Source: Promerops cafer
Taxonomy: Eukaryota; Chordata; Aves; Passeriformes; Nectariniidae
Direction: 5' to 3'
Length of the DNA stretch: 64,000 bases
Assembly (NCBI GenBank): GCA_013398275.1
Contig: VZSE01005027.1
Location: 20,384-84,383 of the forward strand
Shown here one piece after another: positions 36,241 through 49,115 of this stretch. Made by a program: the position numbers and the translations under genes. Below the pieces are notes generated by a model. It did not search any database. It was not told where the DNA came from and saw only the letters and a program-made list of their open reading frames with translations. The stretch's first letter is position 1. Each line of letters starts with the position of its first letter.

Positions 36241-36299
36241 TATCATCATCAGATCAGATCAGATCATCATCATCAGATCAGTATCATCATCATCAGATT
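36241..36299. repeat. Compound (ATC)/(AGATC) microsatellite
   Basis: Interleaved ATCATC and AGATC units over about 59 bp. Confidence 0.9.
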
Positions 36300-37129
36300 T
36301 GCTATAGACTGAAAGGAAGAATTTCACAGTAAAATGACAGAAAGATACTTTGTTTCAAAAATCCCATGCCTAGAAAGAGAACAGAAACACATATGACATA
36401 TTTGATAATGCATGCTTAATGCTTCTTTTTGGTTTTGTTTTTCAAAATTCCATCTCCCTGAGGGTTAGTTAGAAATTTAGTGTGACTTTTTAAACAGATC
36501 TTTAATGAGGCTGGTTATAAATTTCAACACAGTTATCATTGCACAAAGCCCATCTCTGCTATTCACGGGAGTGTTGTAGATCTTGGTTTTGTCTCTGACT
36601 CACAAACTCAGTCAGTTCTTAGGAGAATCCTGAAAGTCAAATCATAGCATATAAACAAACATTCTGCTTCTTCTGTGTAAAGTAGTTTCTCAGAAGAATA
36701 AATGTCACAAATGATGCTGGAAAGATACATACATCTCCTTGTTATACATATGGGTGTGACCAGAAAACAAGGAGACTAAATCAAATCCCTTTATTGTTGC
36801 TGAAGTAATTGACAATATTCCTGATGACCTGGAAGCATTTGGGTCTGAACAAATGAGTGGCCCTTTGACATTAGGTTTAGCAGACTAGTACAAAACCAAG
36901 TTTTGAAGTGCACCCAGTGCAGAAACAGGAGCTCCTGTACTCACTACTTCAACTTACTGCTCTGATATCACTACAACAAACTACTTGATCATGTCGATTT
37001 TTATGGCACCTGGAGTAACAACACCATCCCTGGAAATTTTCTGTTGTTTACTAGAGGAAAAGGACTGTGGTCTATTTACTATTGAACATCATATTTAAAG
37101 CAATTTGAATATGTGGGCATTTGAGGCTC
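36300..37129. other. Non-coding, nothing recognised
   Basis: No exon or repeat recognised. Confidence 0.6.
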
Positions 37130-37402
37130 ACCTCATAATTTAGGATGAGACGACAAGGACACGAGTTGTGCTAGGAGAGATTTAAATTCGATATTAGGAA
37201 AAATTTCTTCACCAAAAGGGTTTTCAAGCACTGGAACAGGCTGTTGAGGGAGTGGTTGAGTCACCATGGAGGCATTTAAAAATGTGTAGATGTAACACTT
37301 AGGGACATGGTTTAGTAGTGGACTTTGCAGTATTAGGTTTATGGTTGGAGTCAATGATCTTAAGGGTCTTTTCCAACCTAAATGATTCTATCATTCTATG
37401 AT
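37130..37402 (+). mobile_element. CR1 LINE 3'-end fragment
   Basis: Plus-strand CR1 tail. It contains TTCTTCACCAAAAGGGTT, a CACTGGAACAGGCTG segment and GGTCTTTTCCAACCT, and terminates in ATTCTATCATTCTATGAT, the hallmark CR1 terminal repeat. It is 5'-truncated. Confidence 0.9.
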
Positions 37403-40400
37403 ATCCAAACAGAAGTATTTGTGGAGAATGTCTGCAAGAAACACTACTAGCTCTCAGTTAAACAAAATAATCTCTCATGGGAAGTTACTTTTAGGAAGGT
37501 AGTCTACAACAGTCCTATAACTTGTGGGATCCGTTTCACCTTGTACTCCCACTGGTTTGATTGTCCTTTCATAGCATTGATAAGAATTAATGGAGCTAGG
37601 ATGTTGAAAAGTTGGCAGGAGGGGAAAGAGTACAAGTCCTGCATATCATACCTCACTTGGCAGTAAATCTTGGTACATAACACTTCACTAGGAGATTAAA
37701 GGAATGAATACATTTCTCCCCCTACTATCTAGAAAATGTAAAGGACTTTAAGCATTATTATTATATGTCGGTATTCAAAGTGTAACCTGTTCAAGAACTT
37801 GTTATGTATGGGATGCTGGGTTTGAAACAAGAATTCAATTCTGAAGGAAGACTTCTGAAGTCTGCCTTACAAAACTTCTAAATTATGGAAGAAAACTGGC
37901 AGAATTTGACATAACTTCTTGCACTGCACAGCAGTTTCTTGCCCTAGAAAACACGAAAATTTCCCATGCTTGCAGGAAAATGAGTCCATCCCTGTCCTTA
38001 TTGGCTTCTATATCTTAGTGTACACTTTAGACTATTCCTGCACTAAAAATCTTCATTGAATTCAGGCAGATTGGTCAGAAGTATGATGGTTGCAGCAGTT
38101 TTTACTGATATATACATATTTTTAAATACTCATATATAGTTTTATTATCACAGTAGGACATGGAAAGGGTTGTACTGACAAAGATAATAGTCCTATTTCT
38201 GCAGCTATGTCCCTCCTAAGTGCATTTTGTACAATGTACAACTGTTTCAGCCCGCTAGAAAAGTGATTTCAAGCAGACGCTTCCTGAGCTTTCTGGCCTC
38301 ATCTACAATCAAACTTCCTAGCAAGAATTTTTATTATTCCAGACAGAAGCTAAAGATAAAGGCCATCTCTTTTCATGTTCCCATTTAAAATGTTATTCTT
38401 CATTTTAACCAACTCAATTAATTTCCTTAAATTGCTTCTAGTTCATAAATGACTCTCAAAGGAAAGTATAGCAGGAAAATTATAGCCACTGTCTTCTATG
38501 GACCACATACACAATTGGATATTTTACCCTATTCATTTGATTTTTAAAAGAAGAACCTATGCAGCATTTTATAGTTAAAACAAATGTTAATTGTTTATTG
38601 ACAGACAAGGTCTCTCAAACCCCAAATTATGAGAACAATAAGTTCAAGAAAAAGCCTACTGCAGTCTTGCTGTTAGTAACACATACTAACATACCTTAAG
38701 ACTTCCACTAACACTACCAGTTTCATTCAGCATATACTCTCCTGCAAATCTTCATTGCTCCTCCAAATTCCTATCAGTGCACAAAATCAGCTCATCTGAA
38801 TGAGGTACGTTACTTAAATTTTTCTTCTTTACAACTGACATTTTTTCTTGTTTAGAATTTTGAATTAAATCTGCTTAAGGACTGAAATGCCTTATAATAA
38901 TCTACACTGAGAATTTGCTTAGATGAGAAGTTAATTAAAAGTCACTTTGGAGAGAGACTAGGTCATATTTTCTCAGCTAGATTACCTCTCTATAAATCTA
39001 AGGACCCACAAAGTATTTATTATTATTGAAATAGCATATTATTATATATAATACAATAATGATGATATATAATAGAATAATCCATGTTGATAAATGTATG
39101 CAAGTATAGACATATATATTAAACTTTGCATGAGAAAATGTGGGTCACACAATCAGTCCCACATCCACAAGTGTGATCAAAAGAAGGAACTCAATGGAAT
39201 GCTATTAAAAACTATTTTTTCCATTATTCTCTGTTAGAAGTAAGCAAAAAGTGAAAATATGCCTCAAAAAATGGAGCAATTTTGCTTTAATAATCTAACC
39301 AGAGGTCCAAAACCATCTTTGACTGAAAAAGATTAATAATAGCCATTAGATTTTTTTTTTTTCCAGACAACAGAACAGACTAGCAGCTCAAAAATCTGGA
39401 AATTATTAAACATTTAAATACCACTCAGCTCCCTCCTTGGGATGTTAAAAATATTAAAAACAATAGAGAATCATTTGAACTAAGTCATCTGTTGTCCTAT
39501 GTTGTGGGATCTACAAGATGTGGCAAGAACAGACGATACAGTAACACAACATTCTTAGAAGAAATCAACATTTGGAAATAATTTGTTAAACTGTGAATTT
39601 TGCACTTCCAAAAGCAACAGCACCAAGATTTTCAACCATGCATTAAAAATATGCTAGTAGTAGTAAGATGAAGGCAATATTTTATGTCTTCTAGAGGCAT
39701 TATTATTCCCATATGGTGCAATACCTTTCACTCAATTATGATATACTATAATACTGATTGCTACAGTAATCGTGCCTTCCTTAATTTATTGTATTACAGC
39801 CCTCTAAATAATATACAACTTTAAATAGCAAAGATTAGATACTATAAATATTTTTTATACACTGCAATTGTTCAGTGCAGAATAAAGAAGCTTATAGTAT
39901 TCCAAACAAATGGGAGCTGGATTAAACTTTTAGTATCATTTAACTCCATTGTTATAAAAGACCAACAACAAGTTGAAGCATTAGAAATCAAATAATCCTT
40001 GCATTATTTGCAATGTAAAATACTGTTAACACTGAATGAAATGTAGCTAAAGCTGCTGAGTGCAGCAGTTGCCCTCCATCAGGGTGCACACCAGGAGCAC
40101 TGAAATTTCCTTATTCAACAAAACTGTTGGAGTAATAGGGAGCCACTGCCCAAAACACAGGCCACATGCACGGCTTAGCTGTGTGGGTGGAGGGATTTCT
40201 CTGGGAGCTTAACACAAATGCATGGGTTGGGCATTGCTGGAGTAGGGTTGTGCATGTGCTCAGAAGCAAAACAAGCAGCCTAAACAACAGATAACGATTT
40301 CTGGAGACAGCTGTATAGAAACACTAGGTACAGTGAGTGGAAGGACAGATTCTTTCAAAACTGTATTTTCTGCTTCTTTTCAGGAGTGTATGCAAAAACT

Positions 40401-43264
40401 CCAAAAGAATAAAAGATTTAGTTCCATGGGCCTCATAAGTAAGAATCATCAGCCAGCCAAAAAACTACTAGCGCACAAATCCAATTAACCTTCTACCAAA
40501 TAATCAGCTACTCAAGAGTGACTAATTTTCATGTCTTCAAGATTGTATGGATTTTTTCCTAGAGCCCATTAAACTCCTTTACTGAAATCAGCCCCCTCCC
40601 TGTCACAATGCATGAGTACTTTAACATTTGTTTGATGGGGGATCAGGCTTTGCTATGTTAGTGCTAAGCTGTGGCTTTCCCTTTTCTCTTAGTCAAAGAA
40701 AGTGGATAGTTCTGAGCCCATGCCAAAGTTTCTAAATACAGAATGGTATTTAGAAAGACTTCTGATCAAATTGACACAGGTCTGAAATTCATGCAAGTTA
40801 CTGATTTTAGACTGGGTATCAATAGAAGCATATGGCATAAATAGAGATTAGTGGACAATTTTATGGCCACATTACATAAATTTTTAAAAAATTCACCCTG
40901 AGTTGGCCCACTAAGGTCCAATTTTAAGCAATCTCTCTGCTGCTTAAGCCTATAAATAGCTGGCAAAATATTGAATTCTTTAGGAATTCTTTAATGTTAA
41001 GGCCACTCATTTCATATATTTTGATGATGGCTATTGGAATTTGGATACGACTGCATGTGACATTTCTGGAGAAAATAACAATATTTTGTTAAGAAGAAAA
41101 CACATGATCTTTTACCTCATTGTGCAGATGAAATTGGTTAGTAACCCCCATTACCTACATTATGTTTGAAACTACTACTCCATTAAAAAAAAAAAAAAAA
41201 GCTGTGAAAAGTCAGCATTCGCTGTTTAGACTGGCTTATTTGTGATCAATGTAATTAAGATGAAACTGTCAGAGTTTCTTGTCCTTGGATTCTTTAAAAT
41301 AGGATAAATAAAATGGCACTTGCAGAACTACCTCCTTCATGCTTTATTATTGCTGCTACCACAAGCTCCAGAGCTCCTGCCCACAAACATCATTAGAAAA
41401 AGACAATTGACTCCACAGACAGAATTTATGCACTACTTTGTTTTCATACTTGCACCAAAATTTGGACCCTTGGATCTTTTATTTACAAATTGCATAATCT
41501 TAAATATAAGATTATTTTAACAAGAGTCTGTCATGACTTCCATGTAAACAAGAGAGAGATATAAAAGGAAGGCAATTTGCTTAACCTAATCTTATCATCC
41601 CAGGTACGTGATATTGTAATAGTGGCATCATTATTCTTCCCATAACAATAACAATGAGCTCTGAAATTGAATCAGGCAGCCTGGTTTTGTCGGGTGAATG
41701 TATAAACATAAGAAAAGAGACAATCTCTGTCATGGGCTTCCTACAAATAGCAGATGGAAGAGAAATTAAAGAGGTTGCCTATGGTACACTATTGTTAGAG
41801 TCCTCCAAACTCTAAATCAGAAGGTAAATTTTGTGTACAGTTTTCTTCCATATATGAAAATTGACTTACTTCTTAGCAAGGCATTTTTTCTATATGAGCA
41901 GAGTGGTTTGTCAGTAGGTCAGAAGCACAGATGCAATTGTTTGTTCACACTACAAAATGGTTTAGTGAAATTATCTTGCTCAACCAGATTGGGGACATTA
42001 GACTATCTAGGCACTCAGCTTCAGTCAAAGCCGCTGTACCATTTACATGGTGGGCTGCCATCATTTTCAACAGCACAGCTGTGAGGGGAAGGAAACTGTG
42101 CTGGGGGTGCTGGGGTAGGAACTTCATAAAGAGGTTTTGTTGCCAGGGGGACTGCAATGTTAAACTGCATCCTCAGTTTATACATATATAAATATAGGTA
42201 GGTAGGTATATATATTTTTTATTTTTATTTTTTATATGTATTTTTTAAAACGCCTCAACACAGAACAGAATTTTTCTGCTAGTGTAATTACACAAGCTCT
42301 CTCAAAGACTTAACCTGAATTGACAAAAGCTTCCTTCTGTCAGCATGGCTGTGACCAGAGCAGGGGTTCTCTTTAGCAAAACTGTATTGGCCACTATGTG
42401 TGAAATTTTTTTATTAAACAAAAATACTGCCTTCTTACATTAGCACAGTGTCATAGGCTGGCTTCTGTTTGCACAGTCTTTCACTGACAGGCATAAAGTA
42501 TTTGATGGCAGCATGAAGCCAGATGGGGTATGAGCTGCTGGTCAACAAGGTTCAGATTTTAGTTAAGAAACATCTATGTAGCAAAAAGCTGACAGGCATC
42601 TTTGTTGGCATATCGTAACATTGAACAAACACTGCATGCATACAGTGAGGTTTTTTCTCACTCCTGATGTGATCTCATTTGAAAGAAAAAGCCACTTAGT
42701 AAAGCAGAGATGCTACCATATGTGGTACCTGCCCTGTGCCACTGGGATCCCAGCTTCCTACAGGATACTTCCTGTACCACCCAGATACAAGCGCTGTGAT
42801 GGTTCCTTTCTTTTGTAAATGTAAGAGTGTCCACCAATAGTCTCAATCTCTCCAAGGTATGAACTAGGCCTATGTATTTCATTAACATTCAGTTAATAAA
42901 ACAATAAAAAATACGGGACCCACACAGAGGACTGAGGGAGTAAAGTTCAGGGCCTTGGAGGTTGAGATGGTAAGTATTATTGCAAGGAGAAGCACCAACA
43001 AAGCTGAGCAGGATACCTTACTCCTTCCTTGCACTAAAGCCCCTGACAATTTTGTTTCATTACTTAACAGGAAGAGCTTGTTACTAAGACTAAGAAATTA
43101 TTCTTGCTTACCTTAAAGAATCAAGAGAACCGGTCTCTGGGATATAGTGAAAACTGGGATGCTCAAAATACGTGTGTTCTTTCAAGACAAAATATCCTGC
43201 TCCTGGCTCTAGGGCAAGAGAGTTTCTAAGCACCTTTGTGGACCAAAAGATGATGCCAGTCATC
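37403..43264. other. Non-coding, about 5.9 kb with no gene recognised
   Basis: AT-rich sequence with simple tracts only: AT-rich at 39031-39075, a 16-base A run at 41185-41200 and AT/TAGG-rich sequence at 42181-42250. Confidence 0.6.
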
Positions 43265-43303
43265 AGCTATAGCACTGCTATAGCACTGCTATAGCAGTGC
43301 TAG
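43265..43303. repeat. Short tandem repeat ending in a 22-bp perfect palindrome
   Basis: An 11-bp unit CTATAGCACTG occurs twice, then inverts, so that 43281-43302 is exactly self-complementary (half-site TAGCACTGCTA). Confidence 0.95.
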
Positions 43304-44540
43304 AAAGTAAAACCATTCTCTGGCCCTGGAATTAGCTAGTATGACAAGGCTTATATCTGAAGTGCTAAGCTTTCCTATCCCCTCCAGCAGAGTAGCCACA
43401 TCCAAACTGCCAAATATATCTCCTTCAGATCAGCACGTAACCACAGAACCTCATTGACATTACAGTTTCAGGAGTGGTCCCAGTGGCCAATTGCCTTGCT
43501 GCCCCAGACAGGAGGGAGACCAGTGAGTGTTCTGTGTGCTGATGCTTCAGACTACGTAGTCTTTGGGCAGAGAAACTATCAACTTGTGCAACAGCCCTTA
43601 CTAACATTTTGACAGTATCAAGAACCACAGGACAAGGCTTGGACTTGTGAACTGGCTCTGTTTAGTTTAATAGTATAAACACAGACTCTTCTGCATGCAA
43701 AAGGGTTACACGAGTTCAAGCACAGATCGGACAAGCACTTGGAAGTTAGGTCTACTGAGGGTTGCTAAATAGCCAAACCATATGAGCTGAGAATATCCCC
43801 CAAGCTCAAAACAGCCAAAGATTAGAAGAACAGTCAGGAGATGTGTCATATATAGTTGTTCTGTTCTCACTCTTTCCTGGGAATCAACTCAACTGCTAGT
43901 CTTAGAAACCACACAGACAGACCTTTGGTCCTCACCAGTAAAGATATGCTCATGATCTCAGGAGTCACAGAAGCTATGAGCTCAGTTGTCTGAGACTTTA
44001 TCTTTACACATACATGTAGACACATACTTTGAGGGGTTTTTTTAAGATCTTCTGCACCACACTAATGGTACCATGAAATGTCAGGAGTGCTATGCTGTCA
44101 CTGCAGCCTCAACTGCAGGTGGTCTCAGAGGAAGATACCAGAGCAGACAGCTCAGCTCTGGCTGCACCAGCTGCAGCCTGGTTGTCCAGAATATGAGCCT
44201 GAGTTTCCCAGACATTAATTAGGTAGAGAATACATCAGGGTGTTTCACTTCTTTGCAATACAAGCTTTAGTTTGCAGGGTGCCTGATAAAATAACTTCAA
44301 ATTGAGATTAAGATAGGAAATTACATGTTTTGGTAACACTGAGAAACATGATATGAAAGTGGACACAGTAGAAGAATGAGGAGCCACTTGAAAAATTTCA
44401 TGGTTTAGGAGTTTTATTCAATTTTTAAAAACGCTATTCTTCCAGTCATTTCCCAAAGAAAAACCCCATAACTACCTGATAACACAGGACTCATGCACCT
44501 TTCCCACTTTCGGTACCACGTAGGAGTTTTCAGAGATCCC
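43304..44540. other. Non-coding, nothing recognised
   Basis: Becomes gradually more GC-rich toward the island that follows. No exon recognised. Confidence 0.6.
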
Positions 44541-44544
44541 TTCT

Positions 44545-45070
44545 CCCCGAAGAGTGAGAAAACTGCCAGGCGCCGGGTGCTTTCTCTCCCAGCACTGACA
44601 GTGCGAGGGAGAGGGCCCATTTGGGGACGCCCCTGCAGGGCTGCAGATGAGCGAAGCAGCACCGCGGGCGAGGAGGGTGCGTGTCCGGACCTGTCGTGCC
44701 GAGCTGTGCCGCGCCGAGACGGGCAGCGCCGGCACCCCAAGGCCCCGACCTTCCCCTTCTGACCTCTTGCCCGCCTGTGGGCAGGCGGCGTGGAGCACGG
44801 GCAGCCGGCGGCAAGCCCCTCCTTCTCCTTCTGCTTCTCCTTCTCCTTCTCCTTCTCCTTCTCCTTCTCCTTCTCCTTCTCCTCCTCCTCCTCCTGGCCG
44901 GATGCAGGAGGTTGCCGCGGAACCGGGGGAGTGTCCCGTAACCGTGCGGCCCGGGCCGAGGGCACAGAGGGCGGCCGGGCCTGAGGGGCTCCACAGGCCC
45001 GCGGCCACCTCCCACCGTGCTCGCTGGTGTCCCTTGTGGCCCAACCCTGCCCGTTCCCACTGTTACAGTT
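44545..45070. promoter_or_regulatory. Orphan CpG-rich island
   Basis: About 520 bp of GC- and CpG-dense sequence in an otherwise AT-rich gene-poor region, interrupted by a CTTCTC repeat. Open frames run through it on both strands, but their content is low-complexity (R/P/G/A-rich) and unlike any family I know. The likeliest reading is a CpG-island promoter of an unannotated, perhaps non-coding, transcript. Confidence 0.5.
44820..44894. repeat. (CTTCTC)n microsatellite
   Basis: About 75 bp of hexameric CTTCTC units ending as (CTC)n. It yields spurious GEGEGE/KEKEKE-type frames on the minus strand. Confidence 0.95.
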
Positions 45071-46821
45071 TGCCCATAAACCTGGAGTCCCGTCCACCGA
45101 AGTGAACAATAATTAGGTAGACCCAGTGAGGAGCAACCAGTGCATGGCTTCCCACATGCACAACTTACATTGCTCTGATTTGGAGTTCTGACACAGAAGG
45201 GGCAACTTTCTTCAGGAAATATGCTGCATCTTTCCAGACTTTGAGCTATGGTGCAATCTTCATGCCAAGCAACGTGATTTTTCAGGATGTGTTTTTTAGA
45301 CCAAAAGGTCCTGGTTAATCTTCCATTTACACTACTGGAAACCTTTTGCTCTGAATGGAGCTACTATGATTTATAATGTGCCGTCGGCTAGAGAGGAGCA
45401 AGGCCACACACTGCCTTTCTGCATGAGGTTCTGTGGCCAGTGTGCTGTGCAGATGCAGCATGAGTACACCCGCAGGCTGGATGAAGCACGTGCCTTTTAT
45501 TTCTCTATGGCCACTAAACAATGTGCACCTTTTATTTCTTTAACTATGGCCACTAAACTATCTGAATTAAAAACAAGTCTGAGTTTTGTGGACAGGTTTT
45601 GTTCTTCAAGGCACCGCTACTCAATGATTTGTAATCCTAGAAGTAGTATTAATATCTGTCATGGTCACATGTACTTCACTGGCCACAGAAAGCTGAACAT
45701 CTGAGTCCATCTCATAGTCTGGAACCTCTGTGTCCAGAGAGTCAATGTATTTCTAGCCTGAATTTTATCCCATGAAGGCAATCTTTCTTAAAGGTAGGAG
45801 TAATAAAACTAGTAACAAAATCCTTGTAAGAGATCAATTACACTTTGTACAGTGGGTTCTGGAAACTTGTCTGGGACTGTTAATCAGGTTTCTGAGAATG
45901 ACATTAATGCAGGATCTAGAAAAGTTGTGGTACAGTTTAATAATTATTTAATTATTTTAATTATTTATTATATTCTAATTAATTTAATTATTAATTATTA
46001 AATTTCTGCCTTTGAAAATATTCTCTGAAGGTAAAGGCTAGAGATTTCTTAATGACACTAGAGCTTAATACGACATTAACACACATGGGTGAGGAATGTC
46101 CTCATAGAATTCTATTTGCCATTAGGTATGAAAGTACTTTGTGAAAGGTAAAGTAAAAATTATTTCAATTAAATAGTTTTATCAACTACATCAGCATTTA
46201 TAAAGTGAAATTGGAGTTCCCAAACTTCTTATGAGATACTGCGGTGGAGCCTGACTTCTGCTTTATGTAGACAAGCAGTTCACTTCATTATTTGATTAGC
46301 ACTATGTCCCAAACCATACATAATTTTTTTATGTTACTGCCTCCCTGACCTGACTACACTTCTCACTGGTAGGACCAGAATGTAGATGGCCTTCATCTTC
46401 TCCAACTTTTTGTGATGCTTCTGCTCACAACAAGGTAGCAACAATAAAATAATAACCATAAATATTTAAGTCTGCTATGGTGTGGAGAAAGAAATTGAAA
46501 AAGATCAAAAAAATAACAAATAACTTTCATAATAGCAATATGTTCATAAACAAAACTGAAACACATTAAAGACTTGCAAGACACAACAATATTAATATTT
46601 ACTTTTCAGAAGTTAGATCTATCATTGTTTTATTTTAATAGATTGTAGTTGACAAAGGTTCACATTCTGTCTCATATTTTAACATGCAAATATGTGCACG
46701 CTTAAGTAACAGCTTTTGCAGTATTTGCAAAAATTGTTTTGTTTAAAGTCCATGTACATCCCTTTCATGTGAACAATATTCTTACTCTTCAGTGAAAGAA
46801 CAATTTCAAAGCTACAAAGAA
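45071..46821. other. Non-coding, nothing gene-like
   Basis: It includes a two-copy direct repeat (45490-45522 and 45523-45561; shared core TATGGCCACTAAAC) and an AT-only tract at 45938-46001. No exon recognised. Confidence 0.6.
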
Positions 46822-46972
46822 TTACCCAGCAGCCAGCTCTCAAGCTGTTTTCTGGGCATCCTTGCCCCCCAGCTTGCTGAGCTGGTAAGGAGGGCTTTAA
46901 ACTAGCAATGATGTGGAGGGAGAAAATTACCAGAAGCTCTAGTGGAAAGGACTGGAGTGATGTGAAAGGACC

Positions 46973-47573
46973 TGTTTTGCATCTCGCACCAGTGGTATGG
47001 CGCTGGGGATGCTACAGATGGTTTGTGAATGCCTCGTAGTCACGAAGACTCCTAATTCTCTTAAAGAATGATGCGCAGACAATAAAGGAGAGCTGGCCTT
47101 TTCGTGTCTTCAGCTAAACAGGGTTTATTAGGATGAGGGTCCAGGAGAGATACAGAGAGCCAAAGAAGTTCAGGGACAAAGGCAAGAAGGCCTGAGCATC
47201 AGGGGTTTTTATACAAGGAGAAAGGGGCGGAGCTGAGGGGCAAGGTCCAGTAAGGCTTCAGGGAGCTGGTGCATGGGAGGAGACACAGACAGTGGTAACC
47301 AACTAGGAATCGAGGGAGGAGGATTGCGGTAAATGGGGTCCAATGGAGAGACAAGAAGGGGAGAACATTCCAGGGTACAACTTAAAAAGGAAAAAATGGG
47401 ATGAACTGGATTCAACGGGCCAACAGACCAACTGGGGTACAATGATTTACATAATAAAACAGAAATAGGTAGGGCAAGTGCATCTCTAATTTTCACTTTA
47501 ACGAATATCAACTCCTAAGTTCCTCCATGGCCTGGGAATGACCACCCTGGCCAGAGGCGTTTGGGCCTCCACA
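46973..47573 (-). mobile_element. Solo LTR of an endogenous retrovirus, inserted in CR1
   Basis: 601 bp beginning TG and ending CA on both strands and flanked by a GACC direct duplication (46969-46972 and 47574-47577). On the minus strand it has a TATAAAA box (47213-47207) and an AATAAA signal (47129-47124), in the order of U3, R and U5. No internal retroviral genes remain, so it arose by LTR-LTR recombination. A 4-bp duplication suits class I (gammaretrovirus-like) elements. Confidence 0.85.
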
Positions 47574-47810
47574 GACCTGCAGTTATGTTTCAGAAACAGA
47601 TCACAGAATTAGGAAAACAGGGCTGAAGGAAGGCCACCTCTAGCACTTGCATGGAAGCAAGGAAGTGTCTAAAAGGCACCATTATAGGGAAGTTCCTAAG
47701 ATTTTTTCTGGGAAATCAACTTATGTTGCTCATGCTGAAGTGCTTCTCTAAAGCACCTGTGCACTCATATACATAGCATGGGTAATAAACAGAATGAATT
47801 ATAGATCTCT

Positions 47811-48014
47811 GTGCAGCTGCAGGACCTTAATATTCTTGGGATCATAGAGATGTGGTGGGATGGCTCTCATGACTGGAGTATTGCAGTGGAGGAATACAAA
47901 CTACCTGGAGGCCACGAAGTTGAGGAAGGGGAGATTTCCCTTCATGTGAGAGAGCAGCTGGAGAGCATAGAGCTTTTCCTGGAGATGGATGCTCAACAAA
48001 GTGAAAGCTTCTGA
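47811..48014 (+). pseudogene. CR1 ORF2 endonuclease-domain remnant
   Basis: A 67-codon frame resembling the AP-type endonuclease domain of CR1 ORF2 (EMWWDGSHDWS, then VREQLESIELFLEMD). It ends in a stop and lacks the rest of the domain and the reverse transcriptase, so no protein function is expected. Confidence 0.75.
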
Positions 48015-49115
48015 GCAAGGATTTAAAAACAGACTGGCATTAATGGCAGTGTAGTGGATGTCTGCTATGGCCAGACATACTAATGGGAAAGGAAGGTGGA
48101 TGTGAAGGTTGACAGAAGTGTTGAATGCAGTCACCATGAGATGTTGGAGATAAGACCCTCAGAAAAGGAAATTGGGAAAAAATCAAGATACAGTGCTGGA
48201 TTTCGAGAGCAAACTTTGGCCTCTTTAGGGATCTGCTTGGTACAGTCCTGCAGGATAATGGCTTGGGGAAAGAAGGGGATCAAGAAGGCTGCTTTATAGT
48301 CAAGAGTCTCCTTGTCCAAGCTCAATAGTAGTCCATCCTAGTGATGAACAACATGCTCCTGACAAAACAAAACAGAAAAAAAAAACATGGAAAACCTCAG
48401 AAGGCAAAAACAGGGGCAGGTAGCCTGGCAATAATACAGACATGTTGTCTTAAGCATACAAAAATGCGGCTAGGAAAGTCAAAGCCAAAGTGAGATTGGA
48501 TCTGGCCAGGGATGTCAAAGGCAGCAAGAAGGGATTTTGTAAGCACATAGATGACAAAATGAAGATTTGGGAAAATGTGGGCACATTGATGAATGGGACA
48601 GAGGTCCTAATTACACAGGTACTCCATTGCGTTCTTCGTCTCCATCTTTATTAGGAAGATTGATCTTCAGGGATCCCAGGCCCCAGAGAACAAAGAAGAC
48701 TGGAGCAAGGAAAATGTACTTTTGGTGAAAGAGATGGGACTGTTCAGCCTGGAGAAAAGAAGGCTCAGAGAGAATCTTATGAATATACATATACCTGAAG
48801 GGAGAGTGCAAAGATGGTGGAGGCAGGCTTACAGCAACCAGGCTCAGTTGTGGCCACTTGACAGGACCATAGGCAATGAGCACAAAGTGGAACACAAGAA
48901 GCTCCCTCTGAACATCAGGAAGCACTTTTTGACTGTGAGCATGGCCACAGGCTGCTCAGGGAGAATGTGGAGTCTCTGTTCTTGGAGATATTTAAAAGCC
49001 ACATGGACTTGGTCCTGGGCAACCAGCTCTAGGTGGTCCTGCTTGAGCAAGAGGCTTGGACCAGATGACCTCCAGAAGTCCATTCCAACTTCAACCACTC
49101 TGTGATTCTGTGTGA

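Larger units (their letters stand above)
46822..49115 (+). mobile_element. CR1 LINE, internally deleted and split by an LTR
   Basis: Two CR1 pieces flank the LTR at 46973-47573. The left piece carries the 5' leader motif GGAGGGCTTTAAACTAG. The right piece carries GCATGGGTAATAAACAG, then an endonuclease-domain remnant with translated EMWWDGSHDWS (family ETWWD), then linker sequence to about 48720. From there it jumps straight to the CR1 3' tail (GGGACTGTTCAGCCTGGAG to TGTGATTCTGTG). The reverse-transcriptase region is missing, so the element is dead. Confidence 0.85.

Noticed and set aside
44414..45109. Overlapping frames of 150-231 codons on both strands
   Set aside because: They lie in a CpG island and a CTTCTC microsatellite. 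The composition is R/P/G/A/E-rich with no domain and no family match.
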